Below, in pieces: positions 36,563-47,020 of a DNA stretch of 64,000 nt. The DNA is from Larus michahellis (lineage: Eukaryota > Chordata > Aves > Charadriiformes > Laridae), in contig NC_133910.1 in NCBI RefSeq assembly GCF_964199755.1, positions 14,390,011 to 14,454,010 of the forward strand. Reading direction: 5' to 3'. Position 1 is the stretch's first letter, and every line of letters starts with the position of its first letter. A model generated the notes under the pieces. It was not told the DNA's origin, made no database searches, and worked only from the letters and a program-made list of their open reading frames with translations. The translations under genes and the position numbers were made by a program.

Positions 36563-37935
36563 AATTGAAGTGGAAAACGAATGACCCGGTGTGGGTGGAC
36601 CAATGGCCGCTCAATTCGGAAAAAATCGCCCACATTAACCAGTTAGTACAGGAACAGTTAGAGAAGGGGCATATAGAACCAACAACCAGCCCGTGGAATA
36701 CACCTATTTTTACCATCCCAAAAAAGAGTGGCAAATGGCGGTTACTGCACGATTTATGAAAAATCAATGAGGCTATGGAGGACATGGGTGCTTTACAGCC
36801 AGGTTTGCCATCCCCTATCATGATCCCTAAAGGGTGGGAGATTCTGATAATAGATCTGAAGGACTGCTTTTTTACAATATCCTTGCACCCCGATGACTAT
36901 CCGAAATTTGCTTTTTCTGTGCCAACAACAAATAAGAACGGGCCTATGTGCAGATATCATTGGGTAGTGTTGCCACAAGGAATGAAAAATTCACCCGCCT
37001 TGTGTCAGATGTACGTAGCACGGGCTTTGGCACCAGTGCGAAAAAAACACCCTGAGTGGATAATTTATCATTATATGGATGATATCTTGATAGCTGGACA
37101 ACAATTAGAGTGTGACAAGGCTATTGAGGAGCTGCAGCAGGTACTAGGGAAAGCAGGGTTACAAATTGCACCAGAAAAAGTTCAAAAAGAACCACCCTGG
37201 AAATATTTAGGATGGGAAATATCTAAAACTACAGTTAGGCCACAGAAGTTAGAGATTAGAACACACATTTCGACGCTGAATGATGTTCAAAAACTCTTAG
37301 GAGATCTAAACTGGGTTCGTACATTGCGTGGCCTTATGAATGAAGACTTAGCACCTCTTACGCGCTTGTTGCGAGGAGGCGTTGGCGTTGATGCCCCTAG
37401 ACAGTTATCTTTGGACGCGCAGAAGGCGATGCAGATGGTCAGTGATAAGGTCATCAACGCCTACGTGCATCAATGGGACCCTGATTATTCGATAGGTTTA
37501 TTAATTATAAATCATGACGAACATCCTTTTGCTTTAGTAATGCAATGGGTACAGGAAAGGGACCCGCTACGAATTCTGGAGTGGATTTTTTTGTCTCTCC
37601 AACCAAAACGTATGCTTATCCCGAGAATAGAGGCGATGGCGTAACTTGTGATTAAGGGGTGTCAGAGGATTGTTGAGATATCCGGTCAGGAACCTGAATA
37701 TGTGGTAATTCCTTTAGTAGCTGAATACTTGCAGTGGGCCTTACGACACTCTAGGGCGTTACAGATTGCACTTTTGAACTATGCTGGGACAGTTAAGGTA
37801 CATTTGCCTCTGCACAAGTTTTTTAGTGTGTTACAAGTAGGACACATTGAGGAAATTCCTGCTTTGTCTCAACGACCTGTCCGAGGGCTGACAATCTTTA
37901 CAGATGCCGGGGGAAGACACCGAAAGCAGCAATAA
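36424..37935 (+). pseudogene. pol: ERV reverse transcriptase and start of RNase H (broken)
   Basis: The frame is -1 relative to pro. Visible RT landmarks are [46 protein letters not shown] and the catalytic YMDD at 37072-37083. Stops interrupt at 36757-36759 (TGA) and 37642-37644 (TAA); reading continues in the same frame after each. RNase H begins with TIFTDAG near 37890. A frameshift around 37905-37920 moves the rest into another frame. Confidence 0.9.
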
Positions 37936-37943
37936 CATGGTAC

Positions 37944-39170
37944 ATGGACAATAAATGGCATGATACTGTGATCACGGACTGTAAAGGGTCCACACAAAAG
38001 CTAGAATTACGTGCTGTACTAGAAGTGTTTCGCAGGTGGACAAAAGGAGGTATTAATATCGTATGTGACTCCTTATATGTGGTTGGAATCGTTCAACGAA
38101 TGGAGCGTGCTTTGCTGAAGGAGGTCAGAGATGAGCAGCTGTTCACCCTGCTCCATGAATTGTTGCTACTACCTAATGAACGGCACGATCCTTATTTCAT
38201 CACCCATATTCGCAGCCATTCGGGGCTCCCAGAAGGTTTAGCTGAGGGCAATAGACGAGCTGATAAACTTGTGGCTCCTGCATGGGCCACGCCACCTCCA
38301 GATAAGTTTGCACAGGCACGGGCATCTCATACATTTTTCCATCAATCTGCACGAATGCTGCGCAGACAATTCGGGATCTCGGAGTCTGATGCTCGAGGTA
38401 TAGTGCAAACGTGTGCTGATTGTCAACCATTTATACCTAACTTCAACCCAGGCGTCAGTCCCCGAGGGCATGGACCTTTGGAGTTCTGGCAGACTGATGT
38501 AACCCATATGTCAGAATTTGGAAAACTGAAATTTATACACCTGAGTGTAGACTGTTATTCAACTGCAATTTGGGCAACTGCGCAGACTGGTGAATCTAGT
38601 AAACATGTACAAAAGCATTTGCGATCCGCGTTTGCGGCCTTAGGTGTACCGCGTGTGATAAAGACTGATAATGGCCCAGGGTATGTAGCCTGTTCAACAC
38701 AGGTATTTCTACAGCTGTGGGGCATTACACATGTGACTGGCACATCACATTTTCCGACGGCTCAAGCCATAGTGGAATGCATGAACCAGTCTTTAAAAAA
38801 TTTGCTTCAAAAACAAAAAGGGGGAGAGCAAGGGCTGAGTCCTGTAGATCGACTGAACAAGGCCGTTTACGTCCTGAACTTCCTACGCCTTCCTCAACAC
38901 TGCCTTGTACCTCCAATCATGTGGCATGGCGCAGGCCTGCAGAGAGACCTGGGAGATTTTAGGCAGGAAAATGGCATGGTAGCAGTTAAAAACAGTGTGA
39001 CGGGGAAGTGGGAAGGACCGTGTAGACTATTAACCTGGGGTCGAGGATATACCTGTATTGTTACAGAGGCCGGAACCAGATGGGTACCAGCCAAGTGGAT
39101 AAAGCCCTGGTTTGAGCAGACGGATTCGAATGAGTTACCCCACAATACCAACGACGACGATGAGGGCTGA
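37944..39170 (+). pseudogene. pol: ERV RNase H remainder and integrase, 408-codon open frame
   Basis: RNase H residues are visible in KLELRAVLEVF and NIVCDSLYVVG, followed by an HIRSH segment. The integrase has an HHCC zinc site (HTFFH to CADC) and a DDE core: Asp in QTDVTHM, Asp in KTDNGPGY, and Glu in AIVECMN with 35 residues between the last two. A C-terminal domain follows. This is the longest undamaged part of the provirus, but without its start it is a fragment. Confidence 0.9.
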
Positions 39171-39239
39171 AAAAGTGCAGTGTCCTAGGTGTGGAACTGT
39201 GACTCATAGATCCTTGTGAGTATTGTTGAGGCCGGTGGT

Positions 39240-39631
39240 GGTTTGAAAGACCATGTGCTGCGGCCCGGTGTGCTGTGTGTTTTTAATCCGGTGTGCTGTG
39301 TATTTTTATAAGGAATTAGGTAAAGTGATAGGGTATGCTGTGTGTTTTTAATCCGGTGTGCTGTGTGTTTTAATTCTAGTGTGCTGTGTGTTTTTATAAG
39401 GAATTAGGTAAAGTGATAGGGTATGCTGTGTGTTTTTAATCCGGTGTGCTGTGTATTTTAATTCCGGTGTGCTGTCTGTTTTAATAAGGAGTTAAGTAAG
39501 GTGACAGGGTGTGCTGTCTATTTTAATTCCGGTATGCTGTGTGTTTTAAATCCGGTGTGCTGTGTATTTTAATTCTAGTATTTTAATTCCGGTGTGCTGT
39601 GTGTTTTAATAAGGAATTAAGTAAGGTGACG
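39240..39631 (+). repeat. GT/AT-rich minisatellite with 88-bp period
   Basis: Built from GGTGTGCTGTGTGTTTTAAT-like words alternating with AAGGAATTAGGTAAAGTGAT. The second word begins at 39310, 39398, 39486 and 39611, giving spacings of 88, 88 and 125 bp. It sits where a provirus would carry env. Confidence 0.85.
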
Positions 39632-39751
39632 GGTTTAATTCATTTAGGTATTGCAATAGAGTACATAGAGTCAGATTCACCTCAACACAAGCTGGCTAAG
39701 CAACAGGAGATTAGGGAAGTCTACCATTCACAAGGATGGGTCAAGGTGTGA
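39632..39751 (+). other. 39-codon unassigned open fragment after the minisatellite
   Basis: The frame opens GLIHLGIAIEYIESDSP and ends SQGWVKV before TGA, with codon-like composition unlike the repeat to its left. It may be a remnant of the provirus, but I cannot assign it to env or any other gene. Confidence 0.2.
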
Positions 39752-39865
39752 CATACACTGCTGTTACACAGTGCTACTGCCAGAGGTTTGGTCGGTTCTG
39801 GAGGACTAGTGGGAACAGGTAGTACGTCACTGTAGCAACAGGTTCGGTCATCTACAGCACAGAAA

Positions 39866-40207
39866 GATACCGGAAATTTTGGAGGCTGGCGCGGCGGCGC
39901 CACATGGGCGCGAGTGCCGCTGAGGCTGAAGGCCGCCGGAAAGCCCACAGCCCCACGGGCTGTGGGGCCACGCGAGCGGCTGCCAAAGAGCTTTCCGAGG
40001 CACGGCTTTCCCTCCTGGCTCTTCGGGCGTGGGAGCTGTCGCCAGAGACGCGGCCCTACCGGAAAATGGTTCGGAGGCTGGTGCGGCGGCGCCACATGGG
40101 CGCCGGTGGCGCTGAGGCTGAAGGCCGCCGGAAAGCCCGCAGCCCCACGGGCTGTGGGGCCACGCGAGCGGCTGCCAAAGAGCTTTAGAATGAGGTATGG
40201 CCTTTGT
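39866..40207 (-). repeat. inverted 195-bp satellite segment at the array edge
   Basis: About 1.75 monomers of the 195-bp satellite lie here in the opposite orientation to the main array. Examples are GGCTGGCGCGGCGGCGCCAC at 39883, and CCGCGAGCGG-type sequence read as its complement. A 3-bp deletion near 40003 distinguishes it. The last 20 bp (AGAATGAGGTATGGCC) are diverged, and the orientation flips at about 40207-40218. Confidence 0.88.
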
Positions 40208-40550
40208 AAAGGGAAAGCGTATCCGGCGGCCGTCAGCCTCAGTGCCACCGGCGCCCACCTGGCGCCGCCGCGCCGGCCTGCGAAGCATTTTCCGGTAGGG
40301 CTGCGGCTCTGGCGAGAGCTCCCACGCCCGAAGAGCCAGGAGGGAAAGCCGTGCCTCATTGGAAAGCTCTTTGGCAGCCGCTCGCGTGGCCCCACAGCCC
40401 GTGGGGCTGCGGGCTTTCCGGCGGCCGTCAGCCTGGGCGATACCGGCGCCCACGTGGGGCCACCGCGCCAGCCTGCGAAGCATTTTCCGGTAGGGCCGCG
40501 GCTCTGGCGACAGCTCCCACGCCCGAAGAGCCAGGAGGGAAAGCCGTGCC

Positions 40551-40560
40551 TCGTTGGAAA
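40551..40560 (+). other. CENP-B-box-like half motif (example in one monomer)
   Basis: TCGTTGGAAA, present in almost every monomer, equals ten consecutive bases of the mammalian CENP-B box (YTTCGTTGGAARCGGGA). The following CGGG, which is essential for CENP-B binding, is absent (GCTC here). Function is therefore doubtful; see the finding. Confidence 0.5.
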
Positions 40561-40569
40561 GCTCTTTGG

Positions 40570-43500
40570 CAGCCGCTCGCGTGGCCCCACAGCCCGTGGG
40601 GCTGTGGGCTTTGCGGCGGCCGTCAGCCTCGGCGCCACCGGCGCCCACGTGGGGCCGCCGCGCCAGCCTGCGAAGCATTTTCCGGTAGGGCCGCGTCTCT
40701 GGTGACAGCTCCCACGGCCGAAGAGCCAGGAGGGAAAGCCGTGCCTCATTGGAAAGCTCTTTGGCAGCCGCTCGCGTGGCCCCACAGCCCGTGGGGCTGC
40801 GGACTTTGCGGCGGCCATCAGCCTCGGTGACACCGGCGCACACGTGGCGCTTCCGCGCCAGCCTGCGAAGCATTTTCTTGTAGGGCCGCGGCTCTGGCGA
40901 CAGCTCCCACGCCCGAAGAGCCAGGAGGGAAAGCCGTGCCTCGTTGGAAAGCTGTTTGGCAGCCGCTCACGTGGCCCCACAGCCCGTGGGGCTGCGGGCT
41001 TTGCGGCGGCTGTCAGCCTCTCCACCACCGGCGCCCACGTGGCGCCGCCGCGGCAGCCTGTGAAGCATTTTCCGGTAGGGCTGCGTCTCTGGTGACAGCT
41101 CCCACGCCCGAAGAGCCAGGAGGGAAAGCCGTGCCTCGTTGGAAAGCTCTTTGGCAGCCGGTCGCGTGGCCCCACAGCCCGTGGGGCTGCGGGCTTTGCG
41201 GCAGCCATCAGCCTCGGCGCCACCGGCGCCCACGTGGGGCCGCCGCGCCAGCCTGCGAAGCATTTTCCGGTAGGGCTGCGGCTCTGGCGACAGCTCCCAC
41301 GCCCGAAGAGCCAGGAGGGAAAGCCGTGCCTCGTTGGAAATCTCTTTGGCAGCCGCTCGCGTGGCCCCACAGCCCGTGGGGCTGCGGGCTTTGCGGCGGC
41401 CGTCAGCCTGGGCGAGACCGGCGCCCACGTGGGGCCTCCGCGCCAGCCTGCGAAGCATTTTCCGGTAGGGCCGCAGCTCTGGCGACAGCTCCCACGCGCA
41501 AAGAGCCAGGACGGAAAGCCGTGCCTCGTTGGAAAGCTCTTTGGCAGCCGCTCGCGTGGCCCCACAGCCCGTGGGGTTGCGGGCTTTCTGGCGGCCGTCA
41601 GCCTGGGCGACACCGGCGCCCAAATCAGGCCGTCGCGCCAGCCTGCGAAGCATTTTCCGGTAGGGCCGCGGCTCTGGCGACAGCTCCCACGCCCAAAGAG
41701 CCAGGAGGGAAAGCCGTGCCTCGTTGGAAAGCTCTTTGGGAGCCGCTCGCTTGGCCCCACAGCCCGTGGGGCTGCGGGCTTTGCGGCGGCCGTCAGCCTC
41801 GGCGCCACCGGCGCTCACGTGGTGCCGCCGCGCCAGCCTGCGAAGCATTTTCCGGTAGGGCCGCGGCTCTGGCTACAGCTCCCACGCCCGAAGAGCCAGG
41901 AGGGAAAGCCGTGCCTCGTTGGAAAGCTCTTTGGCAGCCGCTCGCGTGGCCCCACAGCCCGTGGGGCTGCGGGTTTTGCGGCGGCCGTCAGCCTGAGCGC
42001 CACCGGCGCCCACTTTGCGCCTCAGCGCGAGCCTGCGAAGCATTTTCCGGTAGGGCCGTGGCACTGGCGACAGCTCCCACGCCCGAAGAGCCAGGAGGGG
42101 AAGCCGTGCCTCGTTGGAAAGCTCTTTGGCAGCCGCTCGCGTGGCCCCACAGCCCTTGGGGCTGCGGGGTTTGCGGCGGCCGTCAGCCTCGGCGCCACCG
42201 GCGCCCACGTTGCGCCGCCGCGCCAGCCTGCGAAGCATTTTCCGGTAGGGCCGCAGCTCTGGCGACAGCTCCCACACCCGAAGAGCCAGGAGGGAAAGCC
42301 GTGCCTCGTTGGAAAGCTCTTTGGCAGCCGCTCGCGTGGCCCCACAGCCCGTGGGGCTGCGGGCTTTCTGGCGGCCGTGAGCCTGGGCGACACCGGCGCC
42401 CAGGTGGGGCCGCCGCGCCAGCCTGCGAAGCATTTTCCGGTAGGGCTGCGGCTCTGGCCACAGCTCCCACGCCCAAAGAGCCAGGAGGGAAAGCCGTGCC
42501 TCGTTGGAAAGCTCTTTGGGAGCCGCTCGCGTGGCCCCACAGCCCATGGGGCTGCGGGCTTTGCGGCGGCCGTCAGCCTCGGTGATCCCGGCGCCCACGT
42601 GGCGCCGCCGCGCCAGCCTGCGAAGCATTTTCCGGTAGGGCCGCGGCTCTGGCGACAGCTCCCACGGCCGAAGAGCCAGGAGGGAAAGCCGTGCCTCGTT
42701 GGAAAGCTCTTTGGCAGCCGCTCGCGTGGCCCCACAGCCCGTGGGGCTGCGGGCTTTGCGGCGGCCGTCAGCCTCGGCGCCACCGGCGCTCACGTGGTGC
42801 CGCTGCGCCAGCCTGCGAAGCTTTTTCCGGTAGGGCCGCGGCTCTGGCGACAGCTCCCACGCCCGAAGAGCCAGGAGGGAAAGCCGTGCCTCGTTGGAAA
42901 GCTCTTTGGCAGCCGCTCGCGTGGCCCCACAGCCCGTGGGGCTGCGGGCTTCGCGGCGGCCGTCAGCCTGAGCGCCACCGGCGCCCACTTTGCGCCGCAG
43001 CGCGAGCCTGCGAAGCATTTTCCGGTAGGGCCGCGGCACTGGCGACAGCTCCCACGCCCGAAGAGCCAGGAGGGAAAGCCGTGCCTCGTTGGAAAGCTCT
43101 TTGGCAGCCGCTCGCGTGGCCCCACAGCCCGTGGGGCTGCGGGCTTTCCGGCGGCCGTCAGCCTCGGCGCCACCGGCGCCCAAGTGGTGCCGCCGCGCCA
43201 GCCTGCGAAGCATTTTCCGGTAGGGCCGCGACTCTCGCAACAGCTCCCACGCCCGAAGAGCGAGGAGGGAAAGCCGTGCCTCGTTGGAAAGCTCTTTGGC
43301 AGCCGCTCGCGTGGCCCCACAGCCCGTGGGGCTGTGGGCTTTGCGGCGGCCGTCAGCCTCGGCGCCACCGGCGCCCACGTGGGGCCGCCGCGCCAGCCTG
43401 CGAAGCATTTTCCGGTAGGGCCGCGTCTCTGGTGACAGCTCCCACGGCCGAAGAGCCAGGAGGGAAAGCCGTGCCTCATTGGAAAGCTCTTTGGCAGCCG

Positions 43501-46040
43501 CTCGCGTGGCCCCACAGCCCGTGGGGCTGCGGACTTTGCGGCGGCCATCAGCCTCGGTGACACCGGCGCACACGTGGTGCTTCCGCGCCAGCCTGCGAAG
43601 CATTTTCTTGTAGGGCCGCGGCTCTGGCGACAGCTCCCACGCCCGAAGAGCCAGGAGGGAAAGCCGTGCCTCGTTGGAAAGCTGTTTGGCAGCCGCTCAC
43701 GTGGCCCCACAGCCCGTGGGGCTGCGGGCTTTGCGGCGGCTGTCAGCCTCTCCACCACCGGCGCCCACGTGGCGCCGCCGCGGCAGCCTGTGAAGCATTT
43801 TCCGGTAGGGCTGCGTCTCTGGTGACAGCTCCCACGCCCGAAGAGCCAGGAGGGAAAGCCGTGCCTCGTTGGAAAGCTCTTTGGCAGCCGGTCGCGTGGC
43901 CCCACAGCCCGTGGGGCTGCGGGCTTTGCGGCAGCCATCAGCCTCGGCGCCACCGGCGCCCACGTGGGGCCGCCGCGCCAGCCTGCGAAGCATTTTCCGG
44001 TAGGGCTGCGGCTCTGGCGACAGCTCCCACGCCCGAAGAGCCAGGAGGGAAAGCCGTGCCTCGTTGGAAATCTCTTTGGCAGCCGCTCGCGTGGCCCCAC
44101 AGCCCGTGGGGCTGCGGGCTTTGCGGCGGCCGTCAGCCTGGGCGAGACCGGCGCCCACGTGGGGCCTCCGCGCCAGCCTGCGAAGCATTTTCCGGTAGGG
44201 CCGCAGCTCTGGCGACAGCTCCCACGCGCAAAGAGCCAGGACGGAAAGCCGTGCCTCGTTGGAAAGCTCTTTGGCAGCCGCTCGCGTGGCCCCACAGCCC
44301 GTGGGGTTGCGGGCTTTCTGGCGGCCGTCAGCCTGGGCGACACCGGCGCCCAAATCAGGCCGTCGCGCCAGCCTGCGAAGCATTTTCCGGTAGGGCCGCG
44401 GCTCTGGCGATAGCTCCCACGCCCAAAGAGCCAGGAGGGAAAGCCGTGCCTCGTTGGAAAGCTCTTTGGGAGCCGCTCGCTTGGCCCCACAGCCCGTGGG
44501 GCTGCGGGCTTTGCGGCGGCCGTCAGCCTCGGCGCCACCGGCGCTCACGTGGTGCCGCCGCGCCAGCCTGCGAAGCATTTTCCGGTAGGGCCGCGGCTCT
44601 GGCTACAGCTCCCACGGCCGAAGAGCCAGGAGGGAAAGCCGTGCCTCGTTGGAAAGCTCTTTGGCAGCCGCTCGCGTGGCCCCACAGCCCGTGGGGCTGC
44701 GGGCTTTGCGGCGGCCGTCAGCCTGAGCGCCACCGGCGCCCACTTTGCGCCTCAGCGCGAGCCTGCGAAGCATTTTCCGGTAGGGCCGTGGCACTGGCGA
44801 CAGCTCCCATGCCCGAAGAGCCAGGAGGGGAAGCCGTGCCTCGTTGGAAAGCTCTTTGGCAGCCGCTCGCGTGGCCCCACAGCCCTTGGGGCTGCGGGGT
44901 TTGCGGCGGCCGTCAGCCTCGGCGCCACCGGCGCCCACCTGGCGCCGCCGCGCCAGCCTGCGAAGCATTTTCCGGTAGGGCCGCAGCTCTGGCGACAGCT
45001 CCCACACCCGAAGAGCCAGGAGGGAAAGCCGTGCCTCGTTGGAAAGCTCTTTGGCAGCCGCTCGCGTGGCCCCACAGCCCGTGGGGCTGCGGGCTTTCTG
45101 GCGGCCGTCAGCCTGGGCGACACCGGCGCCCAAATCAGGGCGCCGCGCCAGCCTGCGAAGCATTTTCCGGTAGGGCTGCGGCTCTGGCCACAGCTCCCAC
45201 GCCCAAAGAGCCAGGAGGGAAAGCCGTGCCTCGTTGGAAAGCTCTTTGGGAGCCGCTCGCGTGGCCCCACAGCCCATGGGGCTGCGGGCTTTGCGGCGGC
45301 CGTCAGCCTCGGTGATCCCGGCGCCCACGTGGCGCCGCCGCGCCAGCCTGCGAAGCATTTTCCGGTAGGGCCGCGGCTCTGGCGACAGCTCCCACGGCCG
45401 AAGAGCCAGGAGGGAAAGCCGTGCCTCGTTGGAAAGCTCTTTGGCAGCCGCTCGCGTGGCCCCACAGCCCGTGGGGCTGCGGGCTTTGCGGCGGCCGTCA
45501 GCCTCGGCGCCACCGGCGCTCACGTGGTGCCGCTGCGCCAGCCTGCGAAGCATTTTCCGGTAGGGCCGCGGCTCTGGCGACAGCTCCCACGCCCGAAGAG
45601 CCAGGAGGGAAAGCCGTGCCTCGTTGGAAAGCTCTTTGGCAGCCGCTCGCGTGGCCCCACAGCCCGTGGGGCTGCGGGCTTCGCGGCGGCCGTCAGCCTG
45701 AGCGCCACCGGCGCCCACTTTGCGCCGCAGCGCGAGCCTGCGAAGCATTTTCCGGTAGGGCCGCGGCACTGGCGACAGCTCCCATGCCCGAAGAGCCAGG
45801 AGGGAAAGCCGTGCCTCGTTGGAAAGCTCTTTGGCAGCCGCTCGCGTGGCCCCACAGCCCGTGGGGCTGCGGGCTTTCCGGCGGCCGTCAGCCTCGGCGC
45901 CACCGGCGCCCACGTGGGGCCGCCGCGCCAGCCTGCGAAGCATTTTCCGGTAGGGCCGCGACTCTCGCAACAGCTCCCACGCCCGAAGAGCGAGGAGGGA
46001 AAGCCGTGCCTCGTTGGAAAGCTCTTTGGCAGCCGCTCGC
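40570..46040 (+). repeat. higher-order repeat: two copies of a 14-monomer block
   Basis: Positions 40570-43300 and 43300-46040 are near-identical at an offset of exactly 2730 bp (14 x 195). Diagnostic variants recur at that offset: GCATTTTCTTGTAGGGCC (40870/43600), CCAAATCAGGCCGTCGC (41620/44350) and ACTCTCGCAACAGCTC (43231/45961). Only scattered point differences separate the copies. Confidence 0.92.
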
Positions 46041-47020
46041 GTGGCCCCACAACCCGTGGGGCTGCGGGCTTTGCGGCGGCCGTCAGCCTCGGTGATACCG
46101 GCGCCCACATGGCGCCGCCGCGCCAGCCTGCGAAGCATTTTCCGGTAGGGCCGCGGCTCTGGCGACAGCTCCCACGCCCGAAGAGCCAGGAGGGAAAGCC
46201 GTGCCTCGTTGGAAAGCCCTTTGGCAGCCGCTCGCGTGGCCCCACAGCCCGTGGGGTTGCGGGCTTTGCGGCGGCCGTCAGCGTCGGCGCCACCGGCGCC
46301 CACGTGGTGCCGCCGCGCCAGCCTGCAAAGCATTTTCCGGTAGGGCCGCGTCTCTGGCGACAGCTCCCACACCCGAAGAGCCAGGAGGGAAAGCCGTGCC
46401 TCGTTGGAAAGCTCTTTGGCAGCCGCTCGCGTGGCCCCACAGCCCATGGGGCTGCGGGCTTTGCGGCGGCCGTCAGCCTCGGCGAGACCGGCACCCACGT
46501 GGCGCCGCCGCGCCAGCCTGCGAAGCATTCTCCGGTAGGACCGCGGCTCTGGCGACAGCTCCCACGCCCGAAGAGCCAGGAGGGAAAGCCGTGCCTCGTT
46601 GGAAAGCTCTTTGGCAGCCGCTCGCGTGGCCCCACAGCCCGTGGGGCTGCGGGCTTTGCGGCGGCCGTCAGCCTCGGCGCCACCGGCACCCACGTGGTGC
46701 CGCCGCGCCAGCCTGCGAAGCATTTTCCGGTAGGGCCGCGGCTCTGGCGACAGCTCCCACGCCCGAAGAGCCAGGAGGGAAAGCCGTGCCTCGTTGGAAA
46801 GCTCTTTGGCAGCCGCTCGCGTGGCCCCACAGCCCGTGGGGCTGCGGGCTTTGCGGCGGACGTCAGCCTCGGTGCCACCGGCGCCCAGGTGGGGCCGCCG
46901 CGCCGGCCTGCGAAGCATTTTCCGGTATGGCCGCGGCTCTGGCGACAGCTCCCACGCCCGAAGAGCCAGGAGGGAAAGCCGTGCCTCATTGGAAAGCTCT
47001 TTGCAGCCGCTCGCGTGGCC

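Larger units (their letters stand above)
34946..39170 (+). mobile_element. defective class II endogenous retrovirus (gag-pro-pol)
   Basis: In order the segment has capsid, two zinc knuckles, dUTPase, protease, reverse transcriptase, RNase H and integrase. The dUTPase between nucleocapsid and protease, and gag, pro and pol lying in successive -1 frames, match betaretrovirus-like (class II) proviruses. The 5' end is cut inside gag. No env, LTR, primer-binding site or polypurine tract was recognised. At least four in-frame stops and two frameshifts interrupt it, so it is non-functional as a virus. It is flanked by the dispersed element on the left and a minisatellite on the right. Confidence 0.92.

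Noticed and set aside
36550..36580. Canonical slippery heptamer at the pro-pol frame change
   Set aside because: Runs such as GGAAAACG and TATTTTG are present but do not fit the XXXYYYZ pattern in the right phase.
28173..40655. Common origin of the 51-bp and 195-bp units through a shared GTCAGCC...CGGCGCC-like word
   Set aside because: The shared word is short and GC-rich; the rest of the units cannot be aligned by eye.
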